Of a stretch of 64,000 nt of DNA, positions 45,458 through 56,297 are shown piece by piece (the stretch's first letter is position 1; each line of letters begins with the position of its first letter). The stretch comes from Gerris lacustris. Taxonomy: Eukaryota > Arthropoda > Insecta > Hemiptera > Gerridae. Under the pieces are notes generated by a model. That model made no database searches. It was not told the DNA's origin and saw nothing but the letters and a program-made list of their open reading frames with translations. Position numbers and translations under genes: made by a program. The DNA lies in the NCBI GenBank assembly GCA_951217055.1, contig OX578276.1, forward strand, positions 137,273,787-137,337,786, given 5' to 3'.

Positions 45458-45857
45458 TACTAAATGTTGTCCACATCAGGTTATGTGCAGCGCGTTGATA
45501 TGCATCATTTGGTAACGCTTGACTGTATACCTAATGTGCGTTGTAACCTAATTGTATAACCTGATAGTAATTTAATTCTGTGTGTTTCAAGTATAATAAA
45601 TTTGTTTCCTGATTACGTTTATCTCTTTGTCATCAGATGAAATTGAATTGATTGAATTATATTTACGGTTGAATGAATCTCAAGAGGGGAGGACGATATA
45701 AGACAAGTTTCCTTATAATATTTATTCTGAGGAAAATATATAAAAATCCCAAATACATTTATTTGTACTGTTGTCCTTCGACAATCCAAATTCTACTATT
45801 ATCTAAACTTTAGTTTTATTTGCTTTATTAATTTATTATTTTTATTTATCTTTTAAA

Positions 45858-46390
45858 CTTACCGAAGATAAGGGAAGTGAACATAGCTATTATGAAGAAT
45901 GACTGATTATTTTTCAAAAATCCGTTGTAGATCATCTGGAAACATTTTTGGTCTCAAGTCTGTTGTTTATCATTTTTACAAAAACACCATAGCTTAAAAA
46001 CTACTCGGCAAATTTTGAATTTAATATAAACGACTCGTCATAATTGGCCCACTGCTTGTCCCATATTAGTTTAAAGCTATTTTGGTTCCTTGTCGGTCGG
46101 TCTGCCTGTCATTCGTTCTGCCTGTCTGTCGCTCAATTTTTTCGAGCCAACATATCTTAAAAACTGCTCGTCCGATTTTAATGAAATTTGGACTGTAGGT
46201 CACATTTAGCCGGTTGTTAGTCCCATGTAAGTTTCTACCTTCTGCGCCCATTTCTTTCACTTCCACATGCGCACAAAAGTACCTTATTGACATCTAGATC
46301 TATCTCATCTAATGTTTATGAAATTTGGATGGTTTGTCGAACGTAGGCTGCCCATAGATGATCCCATACTAATTCGTACATTTAATATTG
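45858..46390 (+). mobile_element. Family B copy, long form, diverged
   Basis: Starts CTTACCGAAGATAAGGGAAG and has GATCATCTGGAAACATTTTTG, a (CTGT)n-like CGGTCTGCCTGTCATTCG patch, CGTCCGATTTTAATGAAATT, GCCGGTTGTTAGTCCCATGT and AATTTGGATGGTTTGTCGAA. It stops before the GTGTGGCAC end. The reverse 75-codon frame at 46066-46293 is not a gene. Confidence 0.65.
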
Positions 46391-46536
46391 AATACAGACT
46401 GTGTAACTCCTCTGGGAATCGAAACAGGTCCAAACACTTTTATTACCGTGCGAAGAAATTGGTCCAATAATAGGACACCAATTATTCATTTTTCTCTTTT
46501 ATTTCTTCTACTTTTACCATAACACAAGAAAAATAA

Positions 46537-46942
46537 AATTTTAATTTAAATCAAATTATAATTATTATTAACTACGGGAAACAGACAGAGAAAAATACAC
46601 TCCAGCGCCGGGATTTGAACCACGGGCCTCTATATTTCCAGTATAGCGCTCTACCAACTAAGCTACGCAGGAGAATGAGTTTCTCTGACGTTAATGATAC
46701 CTAGTCCCGAATTTAAGCTTTCAATTTTCCACATAAGTCTTAGAAGTCAACATTAATGACATAGAACTAGACCGAGAAATAACGCTTATAATTATAAAGT
46801 ACCCAATTAGTACCTGTACCTAGTACAATCAATTAGAAATTCATATAGAGGCCCGTGGTTCAAATCCCGGCGCTGGAGTGTATTTTTCTCTGTCTGTTTC
46901 CCGTAGTTAATAATAATTGTAATTTGATTTAAATTAAAATTT
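46537..46942. mobile_element. Foldback element containing a tRNA-like sequence
   Basis: Left arm 46537-46634 and right arm 46843-46942 (about 98-100 bp) are near-perfect inverse copies, including AACTACGGGAAACAGACAGA and CTCCAGCGCCGGGATTTG. The loop (46635-46842) is unique. A tRNA-like sequence on the minus strand spans the left arm and loop (46600-46672); its 3' half (T-arm and acceptor end) is therefore present twice in opposite orientation. Flanking duplications were not evident. Confidence 0.75.
46600..46672 (-). tRNA. tRNA-like sequence, anticodon GGA (probable pseudogene or SINE head)
   Basis: On the minus strand the 73 nt fold as a cloverleaf: acceptor TCCTGCG/CGCTGGA (one T-T mismatch), T8 A9, D stem GCTT/GAGC with loop AGTTGGTA, anticodon stem CTATA/TATAG with loop CTGGAAA, 5-nt variable loop, T loop TTCAAAT. 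The A box TAGCTTAGTTGG and B box GGTTCAAATCC are intact, so pol III transcription is plausible. The T stem (CGTGG/CCCGG) has two mismatches. GGA would be serine, but tRNA-Ser needs a long variable arm, which is absent. It is therefore more likely a mutated class I tRNA copy or a mobile tRNA-derived unit than a working gene. Confidence 0.5.
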
Positions 46943-47657
46943 AATCTTTCTGTAGTATGAATACTACCAAAATGGTAAAATATGAAGAAAAATAAATTGG
47001 ATTTATCAGTATCAGAGAGGGACTTCAGACATCACATACGGGATTACGTAGTCTCATAACCACTACCCAAAAAAAAGTAACATATGTGTATGTGGTTCGA
47101 ATCCTACCGAGGTGTATCATTTTTCTTATTGATCGTAATATCTCATTGAGAAAATGAGGAACTGGCAACTGGCAAATCTCTTTGCCCTGTAATAACGCCA
47201 TTGTAATGTATGTAAAGACTCAATATTGTAATACTCAAATTAATTTTTTGTTTTTTTTTTGTTTGTTTTAGGTAAGCTTCACATTTGCTATTACTTCTGG
47301 TTGAGGGTATAATACCTTTATCTATTATCATATTCGCCTACTTTTAATCTGGTTAGTAATATTACAATTAAATATTATTTCATTTCTAACAATTTTTTGA
47401 TTTCATCAAGTATTATCCATTTATTTTAACGATATTCTATTACTGTTTTCAAATTTATCCAGGGTGTGTTTTTATCTTGTTTCTGAAACGTTGTCTGTTC
47501 TTTGGAACTGTTTTTATTCTACATAATAAATGATCATTCATAAAGATTTTTTTAATACTTTTTATACTTTGAAATATTAACACTTAAAATATTTTATACC
47601 TAGCTAAATTTAAGATTAAATACAATTTTTCTAGGCATTAAAACGCGTGGCTCTATC
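46943..47657. other. No gene seen; isolated B box
   Basis: GGTTCGAATCC at 47094-47104, within GTATGTGGTTCGAATCCTAC, is a perfect pol III B box. The upstream half does not give a convincing A box or cloverleaf. Possibly a decayed SINE or tRNA fragment. Confidence 0.35.
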
Positions 47658-48407
47658 ATTGAAGCGAGCGTAATGCAATGATATACTGAATATTGAAATT
47701 TATTAATCATGATGAATGTTATAGTTGAAGATAAGTGGAAGGGGGTAGTGAGGGGTAGAGTGGGGTACTCGGTACAAAGCTTTACTTCCTAAACAAACCT
47801 ACACACAAAACGACTATAAGAATTAAGAATCTTAACCACCCGTAATAGCTTTTAAACTAATATTATAAATGTATCACTTCATTACTCAAATACTACTGCT
47901 TGTATCAAGTTGTAATTTTACATACTTGTTTCAATTGTACTTTGGACGATGTATATTAAGTTTTATTAAAATCGTTACGTTAGAACGTAAGATATCGGTA
48001 AAAAGGTTTTTTCTCTATTTTAAACGTTTAGGTCCGCTTTAATAGTTTTAGCGATATTTATGAACTCATAGCAGTGTCGTTGTTGGTTTTACTAAAAAAT
48101 GTAATTTGAAAAAAATGTTCGTCTTATCAAATAGGTGATAATAGAATTTTTTCCCGTCTTGAAATTCCAATTTTAAATTTGAAGCTCACGTTTACGCGAG
48201 CATTGCGCGCGAACTCTTGGACGGATCACGCTGTCCAACGAACTTAGCCTGAGTATTAGTAAAAGAAAGATGTATACCAAATTTCAACTAAATCGGTCAA
48301 CTTTTACTCAAGTTATCGTCGGACACGTAAACGTTACACACAGACAGACAGACAGACAAGATGCGTATTTCGTTGAATGTAAGAAGCTCGCTTACGCTCG
48401 CTTCAAT
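47658..48407 (-). mobile_element. Family C-related element with GAAGCGAGCG ends
   Basis: Termini ATTGAAGCGAGCGTAA (47658) and TTACGCTCGCTTCAAT (ending 48407) are perfect 16-bp inverted repeats. Between them is the family C core in reverse (TTAAAATCGTTACGTTAGAA, AGCGATATTTATGAACTCAT, TCACGTTTACGCGAGCATTG, TTTTACTCAAGTTATCGTC) and a (CAGA)n patch. The ends differ from the GGAACGAAGTTC ends of 60384-61225, so a shared core is carried by different termini. No clear target duplication. Confidence 0.7.
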
Positions 48408-49349
48408 AAATTTATTATTAAATATTTTTGAAGTTAACTTGACAATAACTCTATTAGGACAGTCCTAATTAATTAATCAATATTTAATTTATTTTATACA
48501 GTATTTCTTAACTAAGTAGTTGGGGAAATAGTCCTATTTACTGGATACTATGATTGTTATGCCAATAGGTATGCCAAGGTAGTTAGAACTTTAACTCTGA
48601 TAAGAGCATTAGAAAATTAATCTTCCTGAAACAAAATTCGAATTTGCATGTAATTAATGTTGGAGCCAGAATCTTAATTTTTTTTGTTTACATAAAATTC
48701 TCTTAAATATATATGAAAGAAAAATAGGATTTATAACCTCTACCAAAGGCAACTTTGTCATTTATGCAATTCAAAAAGTGACACCAAATTTAAATTCTAA
48801 AATATCTTATTTAAGTATAATAAACTTAATTTCTTTTACAAAATCATAGTGATCGTTTTTGAGAATAAATATTTTTCCCCGATTGTTTAGAGTTTAACCG
48901 TGTCAGCGTCTCTAAATTTGTACCAACAGTAAAAATTTCAGGGTATCTTTCTAAAAGCTTTTTCAAATTTCATCTTAATTGGTTCAGTAGTTTAGTCTCA
49001 ACTCGTTAACACAGATAACTAACATTATTAAAAACAAAGTTTTTGATTAATTTAGAGCTTGAACGTGTAAATCTATTATAATCTTAAAATAATAAATAAT
49101 CTTAAAATCAACTTTATTCCTTTCATATACATAATAAGATCAGTTATGACAAGGCAAGAATATGACCAGGAGATGGTCGAAATATAGCCATTTTTAGAAA
49201 CAATTTAGTTTTTATGAAACTTTATTACCCTGCACGATGCACAACTAAGAATACTATACATAATAATGTATATATGTATTTGTAATATAAGATATTAAAA
49301 ATGTGTATAAAGTTTAATACCTGCAATATGTGTTTATAAAATACTCACA
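48408..49349. other. No gene seen
   Basis: AT-rich. A TTTCATCTTAATTGGTTCAG patch near 48968-48988 is of the kind found in non-autonomous repeats (compare 14310-14330) but I cannot delimit an element. Confidence 0.4.
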
Positions 49350-49793
49350 TTAAAAAATAGTCTGCCAATTAGTGTGGCACATAGCTCCCTCGCATCCTAT
49401 GACGTACATTTAAATGATTTTATGCTTTTAAAACCTATATTATTGTTAACATTTATTGAATTTACCCCAAGTTTTAAATTTGTCAATATTGATTTTAATA
49501 TTAGTGACTGTATCAATTTAGCAAAATTTGTTGCATATAGGTGGTTGAAATTATTATAGAACCATTTTAAGGCTAATATTCGACATTTTTTTCTTAAAAG
49601 AATTAGTTGAATACGTTTAACGATTGGCAGACAGACAGACCAATAAACAGACACGGGACCAAAAATATTCTCTTATGTCTGAAGCGGATTTCATTCTTGG
49701 AATCCTTGAATTCGGACACAAAAATATTTCTATTTGTCTGAACGATCACATAGCATCCGTTACCTTTGTTAAGCTCGGAAGCAAGATCATAAA
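49350..49793 (-). mobile_element. Family B copy
   Basis: Starts TAGTCTGCCAATTAGTGTGG and CTCGCATCCTATGACGTAC. Shortened middle; has a (CAGA)n patch at 49629-49641, ATTCTCTTATGTCTGAAGCG, and ends with the hairpin ATCCGTTACCTTTGTTAAGC and TCGGAAGC. The frames at 49374-49914 are not genes. Confidence 0.7.
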
Positions 49794-50399
49794 AAGAATA
49801 AGAAGTAAGTTCGTTTTAAAAGGTCAAATGAATGCTTTAAAAATAATTATAACATTCTGCCGTCTGGAAACAAATATACAGAAAAATCGAACAAATAAAC
49901 TTAGTTATAAATAAAATTTAACAGTAAATTAATTCAATTAAAAGGTAAAAAAAATAATGATTTGTTGGTATCAAAAGATAATTTTGAAATTTGGTGTTGA
50001 AATTTCACAAGAGAAATACAACATTAAAATAATAATAATTACCTACAAATACCATTCTTAGCAAAGTTGTTAAGACAAACAAGTTTAATATGAGACCACA
50101 AATTGCGGAATAAACCTGTTCTTAAAACCTTTTTACAAGGTAAATATGGTTTTTTATAAGGTTGCTATATTGTTACTAGCTTATTCTTAATATTTTTTTA
50201 CTTTAACGTTCTACACACAAAGAGAAATCCATGAAAATCGTACAATAAAAACCTAAAAAAATATTTTTTTTTCTCAGAATATATTAAAAAAAAAAGTTTA
50301 AATTATTTAAATAAGATGGATATTTTATATATTAGATATAATGATTGTTTTAGTTTTTTAATTAAAATAAGGAGGCTCGAAGATGTCCCATACATTATT
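49794..50399. other. No gene seen
   Basis: AT-rich, with no recognised feature. Confidence 0.4.
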
Positions 50400-50957
50400 T
50401 AATTTATCGTTGTGATCGTTCGGAAGAACGAAAATATTTTATTACTTCGATTTCCAAAAATTCCAAGTCAGATATCCGTTTCAGACATAAGGGAACATGT
50501 TTGGTGCTGTTTTTGTCTGTCGCAAAATTTTTGCGAACCCATATAATCTGAAACACTTCACGTCCGATTTTAATGAAATTTGAACGGTAGATCACAATTA
50601 GCCCGTTGTTGATCCCATATACGTTTCAACCTTCTGTGCCCATTTGTTTATCTTCAACATGGGCACCAACGTACATTATATTTACACCTATATCTTTAAA
50701 TGTAATCATCTGATTTTTATTAAATTTGGATGGTTTGTCAAAAGATGACCGCAGATAGCACCAGATTAATTTTGTCCGTCTGCGCTCTTTAACTTTTTCA
50801 TAATTGACACTTAAATTAATGTAAAAATCAAATCAATTTTGACGCAGTAATAAAACAGGGGAAACAATTAAATAAATTTGACAATAATGGCTTGTAAAAG
50901 CATAAGATCAATAAATTACATGATAGGATGCTATGTGTCACACAAATTGTTAGTCTA
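50400..50957 (+). mobile_element. Family B copy, long form
   Basis: Begins TGTGATCGTTCGGAAGAACG (hairpin end lost) and has CAGATATCCGTTTCAGACAT, CGTCCGATTTTAATGAAATT, ACCGCAGATAGCACCAGATT, TCTGCGCTCTTTAAC, AAACAATTAAATAAATTTGA and a terminus ACATGATAGGATGCTATGTG with a small internal deletion (GAGGAAG missing). Ends near TTGTTAGTCTATTTT. Confidence 0.7.
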
Positions 50958-51798
50958 TTTTTTTATATTAAATTAACAGGTAGGTTTAATCTACTAATAA
51001 ATTTATAAACATATTTTATTAGGTGATATGATTTTTTGAAATAATTATTTACTTTTATTTTTATATTATTATACTTTTTTGATTGACTGATATTTTTACC
51101 ATTGATGGAAAAACATGTTACGGATGGTAATTACAATAATCGTCCACAAATTCTTTGAAATTTTGTCGTTCAACATTTAAAATCTGTTGTGTTATCGTCA
51201 ACAAGTAACCAAAAGTTAATAAGTAACCTGCTACCATAATTATTGCCGGGGCTGTACATGTACATACATTAACAATAAATTATTATTAAAAAATTATATA
51301 TAACTTACATATTTAAGTTTCTATGTAATATGTTATGTTCTCTTTTTATGTAATATGTTATAGTAAACAAGCATTTAATACAAATAAATAATGCAAGTTC
51401 TTTTTTAAAAATGAACAACTGACAAATATATATGCATATATAAATATAGATTCGAGTATTAAAGTTATGACATTTCAAATGCACGCAAATGTACATAAAA
51501 AGAAATTGAATGTTGTTAATGTTATGTATTATGTTAAAAGAAGTATACTTCACTTATAAGTTGTATCATGCAATCGAATCGTATATCTTTGACAAGCGGG
51601 GCAAATTTATTTTAAATAAATATCTTAGCAACATCTCCTTAAAGGGGTGTCCAGAGCAAGGACCGATTCTCTTTGTTAACAATCATTCCTATATAATAAA
51701 TTAATGAATCAAAATCGGTTTGTTATAATTCACAAAATAATAATTGATCTAATATTAAATTCAGAGGTAGATAACATGTTAGTCTCCCTTTGATTGTG

Positions 51799-51800
<2 letters not shown>
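50958..51800. other. No gene seen
   Basis: AT-rich; two overlapping frames near 51305-51704 are uninformative. Confidence 0.5.

Positions 51801-51881
<81 letters not shown>
51801..51881. repeat. (AT)n microsatellite
   Basis: Forty uninterrupted AT units. Confidence 0.95.
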
Positions 51882-51884
<3 letters not shown>

Positions 51885-52111
51885 ATTCTAATGACCATCT
51901 AGAACAAGTGAAAGTTTGAATCGATGTAAAGAGTTATGGGATAAAAATCAGGATGCATTTGGAGGCTAACTGGAGCGAGTTTTGGTTGCGCAAAAAGCGG
52001 CCTGAGCTAGGAACCGCGCCCTTAACTTCAAAACTCCTTAGCTTGTCAAAACTAATTGCATTTTCCTCATATTGTCAACTTAATTTTTTTTCTCTTGCAA
52101 AAATGTACTCA
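51882..52111. other. No gene seen
   Basis: Short mixed-composition stretch with a 76-codon frame (51953-52183) that runs into the tandem duplication and has no recognised domain. Confidence 0.35.
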
Positions 52112-52455
52112 TTTTTAGTGCACGCGATTATTTCTATTATGATGAACCATTCAGATAATTATAATTATGTATATGGTTTTTGAAACGTATTCTTAAATCA
52201 AAAGTAAATCAGTAAGTTAAAAATTTGTCCATTCTTAAGTGTAAGTAAGTTTGTTTCACAGTTAATATAACTTAATTTGATTTGTACACGTTTTTAGTGC
52301 ACTCGATAATTTCTATTATGATTCGCCACACAGATAATTACAATTATATGGTTTATAAAATGTATTCTTTAATCAAAAGTATATCAGTAAGTCAATAGTT
52401 AGTACATTCTTAAGTGTAAGTAAGTTTTATCACAGTTAATATAAATTAAATAGCT
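52112..52455 (+). repeat. Tandem duplication, period about 179 bp
   Basis: Unit one starts TTTTTAGTGCAC at 52112 and unit two at 52291. Both contain ATTTCTATTATGAT, CAGATAATTA-AATTAT, CAAAAGTA-ATCAGTAAGT, CATTCTTAAGTGTAAGTAAG and CACAGTTAATATAA. A local two-copy duplication with moderate divergence. Confidence 0.8.
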
Positions 52456-52635
52456 AAAATTGTTTGTTTATTATTAAAAACTACTATAAAAAAAACTATG
52501 AAACTAACTATAATGTATTGATTAGTAAAAACCACTAAGATAGAGATCACTTAATCATTTTGTGTGGTTAACACTTAATTAAATAATTTGCTTAGTTTTT
52601 AATAGATTTTTAAAATAATTACAATTGTTAGTTGT

Positions 52636-52638
<3 letters not shown>

Positions 52639-52667
<29 letters not shown>
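52639..52667. repeat. Poly-T run
   Basis: About 29 consecutive T after GTTGTAGG. Confidence 0.9.
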
Positions 52668-52669
<2 letters not shown>

Positions 52670-53523
52670 TTGATTTTTCCTACTTTTAATAATTTTCTAA
52701 CAATCATTTTTTTTAAGTATGTAAAATTTTATAGGCTAAAGTGAAAACTATAGAATTGACACATTTTAGCGACAACCAACCAATGTATTATATATCTGAA
52801 AATAATCTTTTTGAACTTCAAACTTTAGCTTGAAATCCCGAATTATTTTATTTTATCTTTACTCTCATTTTATCTCACCAATATTGTATTTTTATTTTAT
52901 TTTATCACCAATTTTTTTTACTGATAATTTCTTGCTTAGGGATTCGTTTTGTTTATTGAAAAATTACTCTAATGTTAAATTTCCTGTGTTTTGCTAGTAG
53001 AACATCCTGTTTTATAAACCAATGAGATATAATTGCGTTAAATATTCTTGAACGATTGTTTTAATTAACGAATAAATATTATAATTGAAGGAAAATGAAT
53101 CGTTATAAAAAAAATAGGTTTGTTGAATCGTGAAGTGCATTATTAAATCCAACATCAAGAATAATGCAAATGAATTTAAAATTCTCAATCTCAATTAATT
53201 TTAATTTTTCAATTCATTAGCGATGAGTAACATTCTAGTTTTGAATGTGGAGGGGGTTATCTCTTGTACATACATTCTATTTAAAACTTTATCGCTTTTA
53301 TAATATAAACTTAATTGTTGATATAAATGGGATTATATTGCTCAAAGAGAATGTAATAAGAAAAAAAAAAAAGTTTTTGTCAATCCAAAAAGAGCAACGG
53401 TTTGTATTTTGTGTTTCGAGCAATGTAGTGGTAATGTTTATTTTGACCAAACTTTTTTTTTTTCAATTTGAGCATTATTTAGTTTTATTCCAGTCAATAA
53501 GAACAAAACATATGGATTTAGTT
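52668..53523. other. No gene seen
   Basis: AT-rich. The first part of a 188-codon open frame (53245-53811) lies here but its second half is repeat DNA; no domain is recognised. Confidence 0.45.
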
Positions 53524-54337
53524 GTAAAAGGTCGGGTATCTACAATTTTTGGATATTTTGCTAGGACCAATGTCACAAGTAAAATTCCAAGTTTCCAGAA
53601 AAAAAAATTGTGCAAACAGAGTTATATCCATAAAACGTTGACAGTATCGTTCTTCTTTCGGTTTTTGCACAATATTTCTGTTTCTATGCATCGGAGAGCA
53701 AAAGTAGTTATTATCAATATTGTAGAGGATAAAATTGTCTACAAATTTTGTATTTATAATTATTTTCTACGTTATTTTCTCTTTTTAGAAAGTTTTTTGC
53801 AAATAAATTGATTTGGTGATCTTTAACACTTCATAGCTGTGGCGCTGTTGGCTTTACTAAAAAAAAAAAAAAATTATTGAAAGAAATGTTTGCCTCGAAG
53901 AATATATAAATGTATAATCTTTCCCAACCTAAAATTCCAATTTTAAATTTTAAAATTACGTTTTCGAGAGGGTTGTACGTAAACACTTTGACGAAAAACG
54001 CTTCCCAATGAACTTAGTCTGAGCACTAATTAAAGGAACACGTACACCAAATTTCAACTAAATCGATCAACTTTTACTCAAGTCATGCTTTTTCATACAA
54101 TACATTCATTCTGCTGTAGTTTGATAATTGTAGCCCGTATAAAAAAATTATGAATAAAAAAGTTGTAGAAAATGGTGCCCTCTAAAATAATGATAATAAC
54201 TACTTACTCTTCTATGCATATGAACAGAGATATTAATAACTCTGCTGAAACAGGTTTTTCTCTGCAAACTTGGTTTTTTACTAGTGGCATTGGTCGCAAT
54301 AACATATCCAAAAATTGTAGATACCCGACCTTTTGCA
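53524..54337. mobile_element. Foldback element with a family C core in its loop
   Basis: Left arm 53524-53795 and right arm 54125-54337 are inverse (AAAGGTCGGGTATCTACAAT with ATTGTAGATACCCGACCTTT, TTTTGGATAT, AGTAGTTATTATCA-TATT, TTTCTATGCAT). The loop 53810-54090 is the family C core in reverse (GATCTTTAACACTTCATAGC, TTTTACTCAAGTCATG). A stray copy of the arm tip, GCAGATACCCGACTTTTCGC, occurs at 28191-28210. The long open frame over the left arm is therefore repeat-derived. Confidence 0.7.
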
Positions 54338-54347
54338 AGGATTTATA

Positions 54348-54567
54348 CTACGTTTTTATTTTTAGAAAACTTTTAGAATAGCTCAAAACACGATGACAAT
54401 GCATTATTTTAATACTTTTAGCCATTTTTCAGCAGAATTTAATTCGTTTTCAGCAAATTTTGCTGTAAAGAGTTGGTTCGGAGCTGTAAGTTAGTTCGGA
54501 AAAAATCCGCAAGTTATTTTATTTGTTTTGACATATCCCATATTTACGATCTTCATTTTGACGGGTT
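54348..54567 (+). mobile_element. Family A fragment
   Basis: Starts CTACGTTTTTATTTTTAG, skips the TTGTTTGTTTG block, and has GATGACAATGCATTATTTTA, TTCAGCAGAATTTAATTCG and CATATTTACGATCTTCATTT, ending at TTTGACGGGTT. Internally and 3' truncated. Confidence 0.7.
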
Positions 54568-55685
54568 CATTCTCATCGTCATTTTGATAGCACTCCATTC
54601 ACACTTATATATACACCCCATCCTTATCGACCTCACAACATATCACCCACTCTCTATAATAAGTGAATCCTTTTTAACCTGCAAGTTGATTAAATAGTAA
54701 ATTATATTAGAACTTAATATTACTAGATATTACAAACTAGTACAAGTTCTGCCCTCTACCTTCCATATTGATAACTTTCTTTTGACCTCAATTTCTTATT
54801 CCTGTTTTTATTAGATGTAATAATGCATATTTTATCAGATGTATTTATACTTTGTTTAATAATAATAAGAAAGTGTAATATATAGTAATGCTAATTGATG
54901 TACTATTTATGAAGATAGACTTTTAAGAAATATGAGTGAGTTAATTAAATATATTTTTTTCTATCTTGTAAGCAAGCAGTTGCCTTATCCTGTTGTATAT
55001 AACGTTGAATCTTCTGGTTTTTAAGGATAAATCTAAAGACTCTGAGACTGAGATAGATGTTGAGGCAGTCTTGGATTTTCGGTTAAGACTTAGGCCGAGG
55101 GACTGGGCTAAGATCATTTTTAGGTTTCTATCTAGTCTCCGGGGCCTTATCTCAAGTAATAAGTTTTTATGTGGTAGCTTATTTTCTCGACAGTACGGCG
55201 TCACGGGGTTTTAGGCCTGCTTGTTTTCCAAGGCCGAGGCCTCGATTCCCCTGATAACTTGCTTCTTCATCTCTGAGCAATTTCCCAGTTATCTCACATC
55301 TCCAGATAATAACATTTCCCTCAAGACAACATGACAATTTTTATTTTTTATTTTTTAAAAAAAAAAAAAAGTAAAGTATACCTCTTTTATTCATAGAAAT
55401 GAAAATAATGTATATCTAATTCTTTGGTGATTGCCATTGACTAAATATGTAATAACAACGTGTCCTTCATCATATGGTCCTTAGATAATAATTATATTTG
55501 AAAAAAAACCTCATTTATCACTGGCAAAATCACATTTATAAAAAATAACTTTCCATCCTTGAATTTTTTTCTGAATTTAGAGATTCTTTAACATTTCTAA
55601 ATTGCTAGTTTGTTATCAAAGCTATTTTCGAGTAAACAAATCGCAAATAAATATTTGAGCAATTAATAATATTTAATATAAATAA
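54568..55685. other. No gene recognised; less AT-rich patch at 54985-55290
   Basis: 54993-55214 is open for 73 codons plus and 54941-55204 for 87 codons minus, overlapping in a more balanced-composition patch. The two frames are mutually exclusive readings and neither matches a family I know. Confidence 0.35.
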
Positions 55686-56297
55686 TTTCAGGATAAAAAG
55701 AACTTTTTATATACTACGTTTTTAAATTTTCTGTTGAATTGTATGTAATGTTGATAATATAATTGTTATTGTTATATAATATATAATGTTAGTGAAAAAA
55801 AAATAGTTCCGAATTTATTTACTTCACATAAATGACAATCATCCAGAAAGCTGATCTTAAACCTATAAAAGGATAAATCTTTGTACAACGGGTCTCCCCA
55901 ACACCAAATCTAAAGCATGCCATCTAAATATATTTGAAATAATATAGTCGATAAATAATATAATCGATATTTCCTGTTTTGCTGTCATTCAATCTATCAC
56001 AAATTTGAGACCCGTCAAAATGAAGATTGCGTAAATATTGGATATGGCAAAACAAATAAAATAACTTGCGGATTTTTTCCGAACTAACTTTCCGCACAGC
56101 AAAATTTGCTGAAAACTAATTAAATTCTGCTGAAAGATGGCTAAAAGTATTAAAATAATGCATTGTCATCGTGTTCTGAGCTATGCTAAAAGATTCAAAT
56201 ATCTAGCTATTCGGGAAGTTAGTTAGAAATCGATTGCCAGATTTGTACCAGACAAACAAACAAACAAACAAGAATGTAAGCTAATAAAAACGTAGTA
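55680..56297 (-). mobile_element. Family A copy, full length
   Basis: Reverse of 35175-35812. Starts with the tail (GGATAAAAAGAACTTTTTAT), CTACG at 55714, and ends CGTAG at 56291-56295 with TA on both outer sides. All core blocks are present, including CAGCAAAATTTGCTGAAAAC and AACAAACAAACAAACAAG. Confidence 0.8.

Noticed and set aside
47094..47104. Perfect pol III B box as evidence of a tRNA gene
   Set aside because: No A box at the right spacing and no cloverleaf could be drawn.
31603..48360. Short (CTGT)n/(CAGA)n arrays as separate microsatellites or a CRISPR-like array
   Set aside because: They are short, have no spacers and recur at fixed places inside families B, C, E and F, so they are parts of those elements.
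53245..53811. Longest open frame in the window (188 codons, plus strand)
   Set aside because: Its second half is the left arm of a foldback repeat (53524-53795), the composition is that of AT-rich non-coding DNA (Phe, Ile, Lys, Leu), and no domain is seen.
54941..55214. Overlapping 87- and 73-codon frames in a less AT-rich patch as an exon
   Set aside because: They are mutually antisense, have no recognised domain and no convincing splice sites; left as an unassigned patch.
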